From a virus: a DNA stretch of 41,745 nucleotides. The translations under genes were made by a program, and so were the position numbers. The DNA is taken from positions 1-41,745 of the IMG/VR virus record IMGVR_UViG_3300048029_000101; one strand, written 5' to 3'. The notes under the pieces are model-generated. The model saw only the letters and a list, made by a program, of their open reading frames with translations. It was not told where the DNA came from and ran no database searches. Positions 7,891-15,994 of the stretch are shown here, piece by piece; position 1 is the first letter of the stretch, and each line of letters begins with the position of its first letter.

Positions 7891-8064
7891 ATGAGAGACT
7901 TAGTAGACTTTAAAAACGCACAGATTACAGCACTACAAGAAAGTAATGCAAAGCAGGAAGCAAGAATAGCTATATTAGAAACGTGGATATTCGAGCTTAC
8001 GGACGACAAGTGTCCGAGAGATTATAAACAAGTAATAAGAACAGAATTATTAAAAACCAATTAA
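7891..8064 (+). CDS. Small coiled-coil protein
   Basis: A 57-residue, mostly helical protein starting MRDLVDFKNAQ. An in-frame ATG at 7864 would overlap the previous gene and add nine residues; 7891 is preferred because it has the A-rich leader (aaaaacaatg) typical of this phage. The region QITALQESNAKQEARIAILETWI has heptad spacing of a short coiled coil. It lies just upstream of the ERF gene, so it could be a recombination accessory, though this is only positional. Confidence 0.55.
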   Translation: MRDLVDFKNAQITALQESNAKQEARIAILETWIFELTDDKCPRDYKQVIRTELLKTN

Positions 8065-8065
8065 A

Positions 8066-8608
8066 ATGACAATTTTAGAAAAACTACAAAGGATTCAATT
8101 AGAGCTTAAAGCGCCTAAGAATCAGTACAATTCGTTTGGAAAGTACAAGTATCGTTCAGCAGAAGACATCTTGGAAGGTATCAAGCCATTTGAAGACAAG
8201 TACAGCGTACTATTTAAGATTAGCGATGAGCTAAGAGAAGTTGCTGGTAAAGTATTCGTACATTCAGAAGCCAAAGTAATAGACTTAGATGTTACAGACA
8301 GAGAAAGTTCAATCTCATCTACTGCACAAGCTATTATAGATTTTGATGCTAAGGGAATGCAAATGCCACAACGAACGGGAGCAGCTAGCTCATACAGTAA
8401 GAAGTACAGTCTTGGAAATTTATTATTATTAGACGACACCAAAGATGCTGACGCTGTGAACACACACGGAAAGTCTAAGCCATCATTAAAGCTAGGTAGC
8501 CCAGAGTATAAGAAAGTAAAAGAAGCCTTAGCTGGAGGTAAATTTACTATAGCGCAAGTAAAGACTAAGTATGTAGTATCAGCAGAAATAGAAAAATCAT
8601 TAGTATAA
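8066..8608 (+). CDS. erf: ERF-family single-strand annealing protein
   Basis: A 180-residue protein resembling the ERF (essential recombination function) superfamily, which anneals complementary single strands during phage recombination and replication. Family features include the start LEKLQRIQLELKAPKNQYNSFG followed by KYKYRSAEDIL (about 24-34), a central beta region, and the conserved QxxGAxxSYxxKYxLxxLLxLDD block (about 102-130). A C-terminal Lys-rich tail follows. A neighbouring ssDNA-binding-like gene supports the role. Expressed from the promoter at 7432. Confidence 0.85.
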   Translation: MTILEKLQRIQLELKAPKNQYNSFGKYKYRSAEDILEGIKPFEDKYSVLFKISDELREVAGKVFVHSEAKVIDLDVTDRESSISSTAQAIIDFDAKGMQMPQRTGAASSYSKKYSLGNLLLLDDTKDADAVNTHGKSKPSLKLGSPEYKKVKEALAGGKFTIAQVKTKYVVSAEIEKSLV

Positions 8609-8627
8609 ACAATTAAATAAATAAATT

Positions 8628-8963
8628 ATGAGCTTACAATTAAAAGGAACAATTAAGTTAATCGGAGAGAAACAAGTATTTGATTCTGGATTCCAAAAAG
8701 TAGAATTTGTATTAACAACTAACGATGAGAAATACCCTCAAGATGTTAAGTTTGAAATCGTACAAGATAAAGTAGATGACTTCTTAAAGTACAATAAAGT
8801 AGGGTCTGTAGTAGACGTAGACTTTAATGTAAGAGGTAATGAGTATCAAGGTAAATATTATGTTAGCCTAACAGCTTGGAAAGTGTTTAAATCTCAAGCA
8901 TCTGCACCAGCTACTGATATAGGAGTACCTGCTGAAGAAATACCAGATGACTTGCCATTTTAA
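8628..8963 (+). CDS. DUF3127 single-strand DNA-binding-like protein
   Basis: A 111-residue protein of the DUF3127 type, common next to recombination genes in Bacteroidota phages and thought to be an OB-fold ssDNA-binding protein. The N-terminal domain (about 1-88) starts with a typical LKGTIKLIGEKQVF strand. An acidic tail ends in EEIPDDLPF, like the C-terminal tip of bacterial SSB that recruits partners. It directly follows ERF and is closed by a terminator. Confidence 0.8.
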   Translation: MSLQLKGTIKLIGEKQVFDSGFQKVEFVLTTNDEKYPQDVKFEIVQDKVDDFLKYNKVGSVVDVDFNVRGNEYQGKYYVSLTAWKVFKSQASAPATDIGVPAEEIPDDLPF

Positions 8964-8970
8964 TTATATT

Positions 8971-8996
8971 GGGAGGTGTAAAAGCCTCCCTTTTTA
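8971..8996 (+). terminator. Rho-independent terminator
   Basis: Perfect 6-base GC-rich stem GGGAGG (8971-8976) / CCTCCC (8985-8990) with an 8-base loop and a T run. Ends the ERF/DUF3127 operon; leakage or an unseen promoter must supply the HNH gene downstream. Confidence 0.85.
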
Positions 8997-9017
8997 TTAA
9001 CCTTAAAACAAAACAAA

Positions 9018-9413
9018 ATGAAATGTGCAATATGTAGTAAAAAAACAGAACACTTAGAGCTTCATCATATAATACCTAAATCAAGAGGTGGTAGCGATGA
9101 CTCTAGTAACTTAGTAAAATTATGTTCAGGATGCCACGGACTTGCTCACGATGTTTCCTTTTCCAATGATAGAGGTGGGTTAGTAAAAGAAGGTGCAGCT
9201 AGAAAAAAAATAAAAGGTAAGATAGGTAGAGAATGGTTAGATAGAAATCAAGCATTAGTTCAAGATAAAATGATGGATTTATATAATAGAAATGAAGATA
9301 AGCATATGCTTCTTTTGCTATTGTTAGAAGGAGGTAATTTCACACCTTATCACATTAAGGAGTGGGTAGAGTGCGGAAAGGTCTCTTTTAAAACGTCATT
9401 TACCTTTTCTTAA
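9018..9413 (+). CDS. HNH endonuclease
   Basis: A 131-residue protein with a complete HNH motif in the first 45 residues: a CxxC pair (C3, C6), HH (16-17) in LHHIIPKSRGG, N31, and CxxCH (C36, C39, H40). The cysteine pairs form a zinc knuckle and the His/Asn residues bind the catalytic metal. It lies between recombination genes, so it may act in replication or processing; a free-standing homing endonuclease is the alternative. The C-terminal half is unrecognised. Confidence 0.85.
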   Translation: MKCAICSKKTEHLELHHIIPKSRGGSDDSSNLVKLCSGCHGLAHDVSFSNDRGGLVKEGAARKKIKGKIGREWLDRNQALVQDKMMDLYNRNEDKHMLLLLLLEGGNFTPYHIKEWVECGKVSFKTSFTFS

Positions 9414-9442
9414 ATTTAATTATTAACACATAAACTAAACAA

Positions 9443-10300
9443 ATGAGCGAAGAACAAAAAGAAGAACAACACGAGCATATCTTATCTATGCAAATGATTA
9501 TGGAAGAATGTGCTATCGACATTAATAAAAAGATAGAACACCCTCCAGTAGCAATTAGCTATAAAACTAAAGAAGTAGTAACGAGAGATGGAGAGATTAA
9601 AGAGTTTCCTATACCAATAGGTACTTATGGTAACTTTAGCTTTATACAAGCACCTCCTAAGTCTATGAAGACATTCTTTGTTAGTTTATTAGGTTCTGCT
9701 TACTGTAATCCAGAAGGAAGTCATACATCAGGACTAAGTTCCTTTAGAGAAGATAGAGAGTATATTCACTTTGATACAGAGCAGGGAGACTGGCATTCAC
9801 AGCGTGTGTTTAAACGTATTCAGTGGATGAATAAAACATCTAACTTAGACTTCTATCATACATTTGCATTAAGAAAAATAGGCTTTAGAGATAGAATAAA
9901 CTTTATAGAATATTATTTACAATCATTAACAGATGCTGGTAAGAAGATAGGTGTTGTAGTTATTGATGGTGTGGCAGATTTAGTTTCTGACGCAAACAAT
10001 CTTGAGGAATCAAACCTCGTAGTACAGAAGATTATGGCTTGGACTACTATTTATGATTGTCATATCATTACAGTAATACACTCTAACTTTGGTTCAGATA
10101 AGCCTACAGGGCACTTAGGGAGCTTCTTAGAGAAGAAGGCAGAGACTCAAATACAATTAGAGAGAGACCCTAACAAACTAGGTGCTATAACAGTATCTTG
10201 TAAGAGAAGTAGAAACACACCATTTGAGCAGTTTGATTTTAGGCTAGATGAGAATGGTTTACCTAAAGTAGATAACCCAGATGATGTTTATAGCTTCTAA
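9443..10300 (+). CDS. RecA-fold ATPase, RepA/DnaB helicase-like
   Basis: A 285-residue cytosolic protein resembling the AAA_25/RepA hexameric helicase group. The P-loop is degenerate: APPKSMKTFF (about 70-79) in place of GxxxxGKT, still ending Lys-Thr. A Walker B-like strand ends VVVIDG (about 170-176), followed by the helicase-like ITVIHSNFG. It probably acts as the replicative helicase or loader, with the metallophosphoesterase, nuclease and sigma genes downstream in one plus-strand block. Loss of the Gly before Lys is unusual but is seen in RepA-like phage ATPases, from memory. Confidence 0.75.
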   Translation: MSEEQKEEQHEHILSMQMIMEECAIDINKKIEHPPVAISYKTKEVVTRDGEIKEFPIPIGTYGNFSFIQAPPKSMKTFFVSLLGSAYCNPEGSHTSGLSSFREDREYIHFDTEQGDWHSQRVFKRIQWMNKTSNLDFYHTFALRKIGFRDRINFIEYYLQSLTDAGKKIGVVVIDGVADLVSDANNLEESNLVVQKIMAWTTIYDCHIITVIHSNFGSDKPTGHLGSFLEKKAETQIQLERDPNKLGAITVSCKRSRNTPFEQFDFRLDENGLPKVDNPDDVYSF

Positions 10301-10344
10301 TAACTATAGTTGTAAAATAAGTAAAAATTAATTAAATTTATATA

Positions 10345-11058
10345 ATGAAAGATTTTAGACCAAGATTAAAAGGAAATATCTTAAAAGCTTACAATTACTT
10401 AGTAGGTAAGGAAGATAGAATATTAGTAATTGGAGACTTACACGAACCATTTTGTTTAGATGGTTACTTAGAGCATTGTAAAGAGATTTACGCAAAGCAT
10501 AACTGTAATAAGGTTATATTTATTGGAGATGTTATTGACAACCATTACAGCTCTTATCACGAGCCAGACCCTGATGGATTAGGTGGTGGAGATGAGTTAG
10601 AGTTAGCTATTAGAAGACTAGCTAGATGGTACGAGGCATTTCCAGTAGCAGATGTATGTATTGGTAATCACGACAGAATTATATCTCGTAAAGCATTTAG
10701 TTCTGGAGTACCTAAGAGATGGATTAAGTCATTCGGAGAAGTATTAGAAACTCCTAATTGGACTTATGATACTAGATTTGTATATGATGGTGTTCAGTAT
10801 ATTCACGGAGAGTCTGGTAGAGCTACTAAGAAGTCTAAAGATGATATGATGAGTACAGTACAAGGTCATAGACATACAGAGATGTTTACAGAGTTTGTTG
10901 TAGGTGCTAATTACAAGGTATTTGGTTGTGCAGTAGGATGTGGTATAGATAGTAAATCTTATGCTATGGCTTATGGTAAGAACTTTAAGAAACCTGCTAT
11001 TGGTTGTGCTGTTATATTTGGTGGAACACACGCTATTAACGAACCTATGCACTTATAA
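10345..11058 (+). CDS. Calcineurin-like metallophosphoesterase
   Basis: A 237-residue protein with all blocks of the metallophosphoesterase fold: GDLH (about 29-32), GDVIDN (about 58-63), GNHD (about 107-110), an HGE (about 154) and GHRH (about 174-177), the two-metal site. Such phage enzymes hydrolyse phosphate esters of nucleotides or nucleic acids; the substrate cannot be told from sequence. It ends TAATG on the next nuclease-like gene. The position between helicase and resolvase genes suggests DNA metabolism. Confidence 0.85.
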   Translation: MKDFRPRLKGNILKAYNYLVGKEDRILVIGDLHEPFCLDGYLEHCKEIYAKHNCNKVIFIGDVIDNHYSSYHEPDPDGLGGGDELELAIRRLARWYEAFPVADVCIGNHDRIISRKAFSSGVPKRWIKSFGEVLETPNWTYDTRFVYDGVQYIHGESGRATKKSKDDMMSTVQGHRHTEMFTEFVVGANYKVFGCAVGCGIDSKSYAMAYGKNFKKPAIGCAVIFGGTHAINEPMHL

Positions 11059-11459
11059 TGACAGAGCAGTCAACTATAGACTTCTTAAATAAAAAAGTAG
11101 GAACTAAGTTATCGCTAGTATCTGACAAATATAGCAGTTACGATGCTAGTGATGACAACTACATAGTAGAGATAAAAAATAGAAGAGCTTATTACAGAGA
11201 TAAATTGATAGAGGCGATGAAGTTATACAAAAACTACCAAGCATCACAATTATCTAACAAGCAATTCCTTTATGTAGTTACTGACGAGAAAGGTGTTTGG
11301 GTATTTAACATATCTAAAAATATTAAAGCTGTTGTTGTTATGCCTGTTAAGGGTATAGAATGCCCTAAGACTACAGACTTCAGTTCTAATGACAAGATAA
11401 CTAAATACTCTTACGTTTTACCAGAAATAATGTCTAAACACTTAAAGTATGATACATAA
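11058..11459 (+). CDS. Putative PD-(D/E)XK-type nuclease
   Basis: A 133-residue protein. The segment YDASDDNYIVEIKNRR (about 27-42) has the D...ExK arrangement of PD-(D/E)XK nucleases, followed by a helix with a conserved Lys/Gln pattern (KLYKNYQASQL) and beta strands. It overlaps the previous gene (TAATG) and the RusA-like gene by 11 bases. A role in trimming or resolving DNA is likely, but the family call rests on one motif only. Confidence 0.55.
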   Translation: MTEQSTIDFLNKKVGTKLSLVSDKYSSYDASDDNYIVEIKNRRAYYRDKLIEAMKLYKNYQASQLSNKQFLYVVTDEKGVWVFNISKNIKAVVVMPVKGIECPKTTDFSSNDKITKYSYVLPEIMSKHLKYDT

Positions 11460-11844
11460 AATAGAATCACCATTATTCGTAACACTACCTAGAAAGACTA
11501 CTAAAGATAAAAGGATTTCATTAAATATGAATACTTACAGGAATCTTCACCACAGGACTAATAACGATGCTAAGAAAATGTATCACGAGCTAATGAGATA
11601 CAACTTAGAAGGATTAAAGATAAACACACCTGTAGAGATTACTTATAAAGTATTTAAGGGTTCTAAAAGACGCTTAGACAAGATGAATATAATATCAGTA
11701 GTCAGTAAGTATTTACTTGATTCTATCACAGAGTATGGATGCTGGGAAGATGACAATGATGACTTTGTGAAGAAAGAAACAGTATTACCTACAGAATTAG
11801 ATAGAGAAAGACCAAGAGTAGAAATAACAATTAAAGAGATATAA
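11449..11844 (+). CDS. RusA-like Holliday junction resolvase
   Basis: A 131-residue protein like RusA, the small dimeric enzyme that cuts four-way DNA junctions before packaging. Visible features: an N-terminal PxxxN-type segment (SLNMNTYRNLHH), the central KRRLDKMNIISVVSKYLLDSI (about 75-95), which matches the RusA R-x-D-x-x-N helix, and the acidic pair WEDDNDDF (about 99-106), the metal site. C-terminal strand PRVEITI is also typical. Cotranscribed with recombination genes. Confidence 0.75.
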   Translation: MIHKIESPLFVTLPRKTTKDKRISLNMNTYRNLHHRTNNDAKKMYHELMRYNLEGLKINTPVEITYKVFKGSKRRLDKMNIISVVSKYLLDSITEYGCWEDDNDDFVKKETVLPTELDRERPRVEITIKEI

Positions 11845-12384
11845 ATGTTAGAATTATTAGCTACAAAGCACGATGATTGGGTTAGAATCGCCTTCAGTAT
11901 GACTGGAAATATGGATGATGCTCAAGACTTAGTACAAGATATGTATTTAAGATTAGATAGACTAGGTAAGACTAGAGAGGATGTATCATACAAAGACACT
12001 GTTAATAGATACTTCATATGGACTGTATTATTTAATATGTACAAAGTGTCTAGGAGAACTAAAGTACACAAGAAATTAGATACTTGCGAACTACTAGGTA
12101 ATGAGTATATTCAAGATACAGAATATGATGCAGATGAAAGCTATTCGTTTGAATCTATAACATCTAAGATAGACAACATAGTAAAAGATTGGAAGCCTTA
12201 TGACAAAAAACTATTTGACCTCTACTTTATGCAAGGACTTTCTTTGAGAAAGATAGCTAAAGGAGCAGGAATAGGATTAAACTCAATACATAATTCAGTT
12301 AAAAGCTATAGAGAAGTTTTACGAGAGGAATTATCAGAGGATTTAATGGATTACTTTAACGGAGATTACGATAAAATAGATTAA
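11845..12384 (+). CDS. ECF-like RNA polymerase sigma factor
   Basis: A 179-residue protein with a sigma-70 family layout. Region 2 contains NMDDAQDLVQDMYLRL (about 22-37), the core-binding helix of ECF sigma factors. A variable acidic linker follows (about 90-115). Region 4 has a helix-turn-helix (about 130-160: FMQGLSLRKIAKGAGIGLNSIHN). It begins one base after the RusA-like gene. It is the best candidate to recognise the AAAAATAGTTATCTT motif found before each structural operon, making it a late-gene switch; that link is inference. Confidence 0.75.
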   Translation: MLELLATKHDDWVRIAFSMTGNMDDAQDLVQDMYLRLDRLGKTREDVSYKDTVNRYFIWTVLFNMYKVSRRTKVHKKLDTCELLGNEYIQDTEYDADESYSFESITSKIDNIVKDWKPYDKKLFDLYFMQGLSLRKIAKGAGIGLNSIHNSVKSYREVLREELSEDLMDYFNGDYDKID

Positions 12385-12386
12385 TT

Positions 12387-12884
12387 ATGAAACCAGATAA
12401 ATATTATTTAGATTTAGAAGAAAGAGGTTACTATAACACCATAGATAAAAGGTCGAAAGATTATAGAGAGTACAAGCAATGGAAGGCCACTAAAGTAGAA
12501 GAAGGTTACAAATCACACAAGAAAAGTGTAGAGAAGCAATCTAAAGGACTAGGAGACACTATTGCAAAGATAACTAAAGCAACAGGTATAGATAAGGTTG
12601 TTAAGTTTATAGCAGGAGAGGATTGTGGGTGTGATGAAAGACAGGAAAGGTTTAATAAAGACTTTAAGTACAAAAATGTTAAGTGTCTTAAAGAAGATGA
12701 CTACAAGTATCTATCTAACTTTCTAGCTAATAAGAAAACTACTATTAGTTATGACGATAGGGTTAGGGTTATAGGAATATACAATTATGTCTTTAGTACT
12801 AATGAGAAAAGAACTACAAGTTGCTCGTCTTGTATAAGCAAAATAGTTAAAAACCTAGAGAGGTATATGAAGAATTACCAGTAA
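12387..12884 (+). CDS. Conserved phage protein with Cys pairs
   Basis: A 165-residue, Lys-rich protein. The block KATGIDKVVKFIAGEDCGCDERQ (from about 64) recurs, by recall, in Bacteroidota phages and prophages; its function is unknown. Two Cys pairs (CGC at about 89-91 and CSSC at about 149-152) could bind zinc. It directly follows the sigma gene (2 bases) and precedes a terminator, so it might act with the sigma factor; position is the only support. Confidence 0.7.
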   Translation: MKPDKYYLDLEERGYYNTIDKRSKDYREYKQWKATKVEEGYKSHKKSVEKQSKGLGDTIAKITKATGIDKVVKFIAGEDCGCDERQERFNKDFKYKNVKCLKEDDYKYLSNFLANKKTTISYDDRVRVIGIYNYVFSTNEKRTTSCSSCISKIVKNLERYMKNYQ

Positions 12885-12889
12885 TAATT

Positions 12890-12917
12890 AGCCTAGCAGT
12901 AAAATGTTAGGCTTTTT
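12890..12917 (+). terminator. Rho-independent terminator
   Basis: Stem GCCTAGCA (12891-12898) / TGTTAGGC (12905-12912) with one G-T pair, 6-base loop, then TTTTT. It closes the long replication/sigma transcript. Confidence 0.8.
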
Positions 12918-12929
12918 AGTTAAATAAAC

Positions 12930-12960
12930 TTGCGTATGTCAAATATATTTCGTATGTTTG
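12930..12960 (+). promoter_or_regulatory. Early promoter with conserved GTATGTCA box
   Basis: TTG at 12930-12932, 20 bases, TATGTTTG at 12953-12960, with CGTATGTCA right after TTG as in the promoter at 7097. Drives the exonuclease operon (12984-14383). Confidence 0.8.
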
Positions 12961-12983
12961 CTTAACAATAAAAACCAATAATT

Positions 12984-13211
12984 ATGAGAAGATATGTAAA
13001 ACCCAAGAAATTAACAGATGAGCAAATAACTGAAGGCTTTAACGACTTGTATGATGCTATTTATCGTCTTGAGACTGATGAAAACTACGAAGAGGTATTA
13101 AAAGCTTTAAGACTACATAGAAAACTTCAATCTGGCATTTTGCGTTATGAGGATTACAGGGAGGGTTTTATAAGGTATGAATTTATTGATAAAAAGTTTC
13201 AAAACAGATAA
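12984..13211 (+). CDS. Small unknown early protein
   Basis: A 75-residue, charged, mainly helical protein starting MRRYVKPKKLTDEQ. First gene after the promoter at 12930, with an A-rich leader. No motif or membrane segment seen. Function unknown. Confidence 0.65.
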   Translation: MRRYVKPKKLTDEQITEGFNDLYDAIYRLETDENYEEVLKALRLHRKLQSGILRYEDYREGFIRYEFIDKKFQNR

Positions 13212-13231
13212 ACAATTAAAACTATATAATT

Positions 13232-13438
13232 ATGAAAACAGATTACAGATTTTGGGAACAGAATGTTAACCCAATTACAATGCGGCCAGATGATAAGAAA
13301 AACTATAGTTCATCTTGGGATTTAGACGAGATGGGTAAGTCTCAAAAGAAAAGAGAGGCTATACAAGAGAGACAAGCTATTAGAGCTGCTACAGAGTTAA
13401 AGAATGAAAGAATTAAAAGAGTAGGAAAGTTTTGGTAA
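13232..13438 (+). CDS. Small unknown protein before the exonuclease
   Basis: A 68-residue, highly charged protein with a Trp/Tyr-rich start (MKTDYRFWEQN) and a basic helical C-terminal half (KKREAIQERQAIRAATELKNERIK). Its last seven bases overlap the TTG start of the exonuclease gene, pointing to coupled translation. Function unknown. Confidence 0.65.
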   Translation: MKTDYRFWEQNVNPITMRPDDKKNYSSSWDLDEMGKSQKKREAIQERQAIRAATELKNERIKRVGKFW

Positions 13439-14166
13439 TACTATTTGACGCAGACAGCCTTATTTACGCATCTTGCTTTGATTCTAATAAAGAGTCTGGC
13501 GAGAAGTGGTTAACAATAAATAAGGCTTACGAGAAGTTTCAAGAAGGACTTGATAAGATATTTGCTGAATTAGAAGAGCAGGTAGAAGTGGATAAGTTTA
13601 TAGTATGTAATGGTTCTAAAGGTAATTTTAGGCACGACATATCTAAAGATTATAAAGCTAATAGAACAGGAGAGAAGCCTCCAATACTTGGTAAGCTACA
13701 TAGCTTAGTTAAGAAGAAGTATCTCTCTCATTATGGCTTAGGTATAGAAACAGATGATGTTGTAGCTACATTATGGAAGAGAGTATCTGATAAAAGTGGT
13801 GTAGACTCTGTTATAATAGTATCTATAGACAAAGACTACAAACAATTTCCTTGCTGGTTTTATGATTATCATTGGAAAAAGAAAACATTATCTAAGATAT
13901 CAGAAGAAGAAGCTACTATTAACTTTTATACACAAATGATTGTAGGCGATTCAGCAGACAATATTAAGTACTGCAAAGGTTATGGAAAGGTTTATGCTAG
14001 AAAGCTCTTAGAAGACGTTAAAACACCATTCTCAGCTACAAGAAGAGTTTATACATTGTTTAAAGAAGTGTATGGAGATGAAGCTAAAGAGAAATACAAT
14101 GAGTGTAAAGCATTATTAACATTAAAAACAGATTGCGATGATAGAATCAGAATACAAGGCAAGTGA
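13432..14166 (+). CDS. 5'-3' exonuclease / flap endonuclease (FEN-like)
   Basis: A 244-residue protein of the phage 5'-nuclease family that removes RNA primers and flaps. The expected acidic sites are visible: D6 and D8 in LFDADSL, FRHDISKDYKANR (about 66-78, the arch region), ETDDVVA (about 105-111), SIDKDYKQF (about 131-139) and the helix-3-turn-helix GDSADNIKYCKGYG (about 172-185). The start is TTG: it gives the family N-terminus VILFDAD and overlaps the previous stop by seven bases; no upstream ATG fits. It overlaps the next gene by 29 bases. Confidence 0.85.
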   Translation: MVILFDADSLIYASCFDSNKESGEKWLTINKAYEKFQEGLDKIFAELEEQVEVDKFIVCNGSKGNFRHDISKDYKANRTGEKPPILGKLHSLVKKKYLSHYGLGIETDDVVATLWKRVSDKSGVDSVIIVSIDKDYKQFPCWFYDYHWKKKTLSKISEEEATINFYTQMIVGDSADNIKYCKGYGKVYARKLLEDVKTPFSATRRVYTLFKEVYGDEAKEKYNECKALLTLKTDCDDRIRIQGK

Positions 14167-14383
14167 TGATGAGATAACTAAGGCTTACTATGAGATTTAT
14201 ATGTATAACTTACAGCAAGGCTTTATGACTTTAGAGGAGTGTAATTGGGATTTAGAGATGCTAGAGGAAGAAGAAGAGTATCTTGCTTGTGCTGGAGTAT
14301 TTAGAGCTATGAACAACTACGAAGCTGTTAAGGATGAAAGGTTTAGCGAGTTATGGATAGAGCTTAACGGTAATACAGAATAA
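14138..14383 (+). CDS. Small acidic protein
   Basis: An 81-residue, strongly acidic, helical protein (run LEMLEEEEEYL at about 43-53) starting inside the 3' end of the exonuclease gene in another frame. No family recognised. DNA mimicry is possible for such acidity but not supported by anything specific. The late motif for the terminase genes follows immediately. Confidence 0.6.
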   Translation: MIESEYKASDDEITKAYYEIYMYNLQQGFMTLEECNWDLEMLEEEEEYLACAGVFRAMNNYEAVKDERFSELWIELNGNTE

Positions 14384-14385
14384 TT

Positions 14386-14400
14386 AAAAATAGTTATCTT
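14386..14400 (+). promoter_or_regulatory. Late promoter motif 1 (terminase operon)
   Basis: AAAAATAGTTATCTT, ending three bases before the terminase small-subunit ATG. It is identical to the copies at 22508 and 36802 and nearly so to those at 30936 and 34571. The short distance suggests a leaderless or nearly leaderless mRNA. Confidence 0.7.
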
Positions 14401-14403
14401 ATT

Positions 14404-14787
14404 ATGAATAGTAAAGAAATAAAGCCTACTGATGGCAGAAAGGGTAACTCTAGGAAGAAATCTATACCTAAGCTACCTGTACCTCAAGGAGAGAGGTCTA
14501 ATAAACCAGCACTTAACCAAGCTAAGAAGAGTCGTAAGAAGCAATATGCAAAGAAAGCTATCAAGAATGTATTTGGTAGTGAGGTTGCTATGTTTGAGTC
14601 TATGGCAAAGAAAGCTAAAGAAGGTAGTTACAACCATATGAAGTTGCTTACTGATATGATGTATGAGGAAGATAAAGATAATGTGGGAACAACTGTTAAA
14701 GCTCCTGTTATTAACTTTATAGGTGATAGCGAGATAAGTAAGAAGGTTAAGGAAAAGATTATTGACATAACACCTAATGATGAGTAA
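14404..14787 (+). CDS. Putative terminase small subunit
   Basis: A 127-residue basic protein immediately upstream of, and overlapping by 11 bases, the large terminase gene. The N-terminal 50 residues are very Lys/Arg-rich (RKGNSRKKS, KKSRKKQYAKK), suited to DNA binding; the rest is helical, with an ending (VKEKIIDITPNDE) like small terminases. No clear HTH is visible, so the call rests mainly on position and charge. Small subunits recognise the packaging site. Confidence 0.6.
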   Translation: MNSKEIKPTDGRKGNSRKKSIPKLPVPQGERSNKPALNQAKKSRKKQYAKKAIKNVFGSEVAMFESMAKKAKEGSYNHMKLLTDMMYEEDKDNVGTTVKAPVINFIGDSEISKKVKEKIIDITPNDE

Positions 14788-15991
14788 ACTTAATATACAC
14801 AAAAAATACATACCACTATTTAAAGAACCCTCAAGATACTTCGTTGTAACTGGGGGTCGTGGTTCTGGTAAGTCATTTAGTATTAACGTGTTTCTACTTA
14901 ACTTAACCTATGAGAAAGGTCACAAGGTATTGTTCTCACGTTATACAATGATATCAGCACATACATCTATTATACCTGAATTTATAGAAAAGATTAACCT
15001 AATGGGAGTTCACGAAGACTTTAGGATAACTAAGGACGAGATAATGAACTTAAAGACAGGTAGCTCTATTATATTTAAAGGTATTAGAACCTCATCTGGT
15101 AATCAAACAGCAGCACTTAAATCATTAAACGGTATTACAACATTTGTAGTAGATGAAGCAGAGGAGCTTGTAGATGAAGGTACGTTTGATAAGATTGACT
15201 TTTCTATACGTTCTCAGTTAAAGCAGAATAGAGTTATTTTAATACTGAATCCGACAACTAAAGAGCATTGGATATATAAGAGATACTTTTTAACAGAAAA
15301 CGTCTTAGAAGGCTCTAATTTAACTCAAAACAATACTACTTACATTCATACTGACTATAGAGATAACAAAGACAATCTATCTGAGTCGTTTTTAGAGCAG
15401 ATTTATACAATGAAGAAGAAAAGACCAGATAAGTATGAGCATCAAATACTTGGAGGTTGGTTAAATAAAGCTGAAGGTACTATAATAAGAAAATGGAGAG
15501 TAGGAGATTATATTCCTACAGAGCTTACTTGCTACGGTCAAGATTTTGGTTTCTCTGAGGATTTAAGTACGCTTGTAAAAATATCTGTAGATAAGAATGC
15601 CCGAAAAGTTTGGGTTAAAGAAATATTTGGTCAAAAAGGATTAAATACATCACAAATCTATATGAAGAATAAGTCAGAGTGTGGTTTAGACTTAATTATA
15701 TGTGATAATTCAGAGCCCAGACTAATAAATGAGTTAAAAGTATTGGGTCTTAACATAAAACCTACTATAAAGAAGAAAGGTAGTATATTATCTGGTATAG
15801 CTTTAATGCAGGATTATGAGATAATAGTAGATAGAAACTCTCACGGTATTATAAGAGAGATTAACAATTACGTTTGGAAAGATAAAGGAGAAGTTCCTAT
15901 AGATAAGTTCAATCACTATTTGGATGCGATACGTTATTCTATGATGTACCTGATACAAGGAATAAACTCTGGAGTCTATACCATTAGGTAA
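14777..15991 (+). CDS. terL: Terminase large subunit
   Basis: A 404-residue DNA-packaging motor of the Terminase_3/PBSX type. The N-terminal ATPase has Walker A GGRGSGKS (about 26-33) and Walker B TTFVVDEAEE (about 121-130). The C-terminal RNase H-like nuclease has the acidic residues in YGQDFGFSED (about 254-263), IICDNSEPR (about 308-316) and HYLDAIRY (about 379-386). A second ATG three bases downstream is possible. It is the last gene of this late transcript; no terminator hairpin is seen after it. Confidence 0.95.
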   Translation: MMSKLNIHKKYIPLFKEPSRYFVVTGGRGSGKSFSINVFLLNLTYEKGHKVLFSRYTMISAHTSIIPEFIEKINLMGVHEDFRITKDEIMNLKTGSSIIFKGIRTSSGNQTAALKSLNGITTFVVDEAEELVDEGTFDKIDFSIRSQLKQNRVILILNPTTKEHWIYKRYFLTENVLEGSNLTQNNTTYIHTDYRDNKDNLSESFLEQIYTMKKKRPDKYEHQILGGWLNKAEGTIIRKWRVGDYIPTELTCYGQDFGFSEDLSTLVKISVDKNARKVWVKEIFGQKGLNTSQIYMKNKSECGLDLIICDNSEPRLINELKVLGLNIKPTIKKKGSILSGIALMQDYEIIVDRNSHGIIREINNYVWKDKGEVPIDKFNHYLDAIRYSMMYLIQGINSGVYTIR

Positions 15992-15994
15992 GAC

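Noticed and set aside
10744-11052. Minus-strand frame opposite the metallophosphoesterase
   Set aside because: The plus strand encodes all metallophosphoesterase motifs here; the antisense frame has no plausible start context.
14432-14641. Second plus-strand frame inside the terminase small-subunit gene
   Set aside because: No promoter or junction evidence; it is the out-of-frame reading of a Lys-rich gene.
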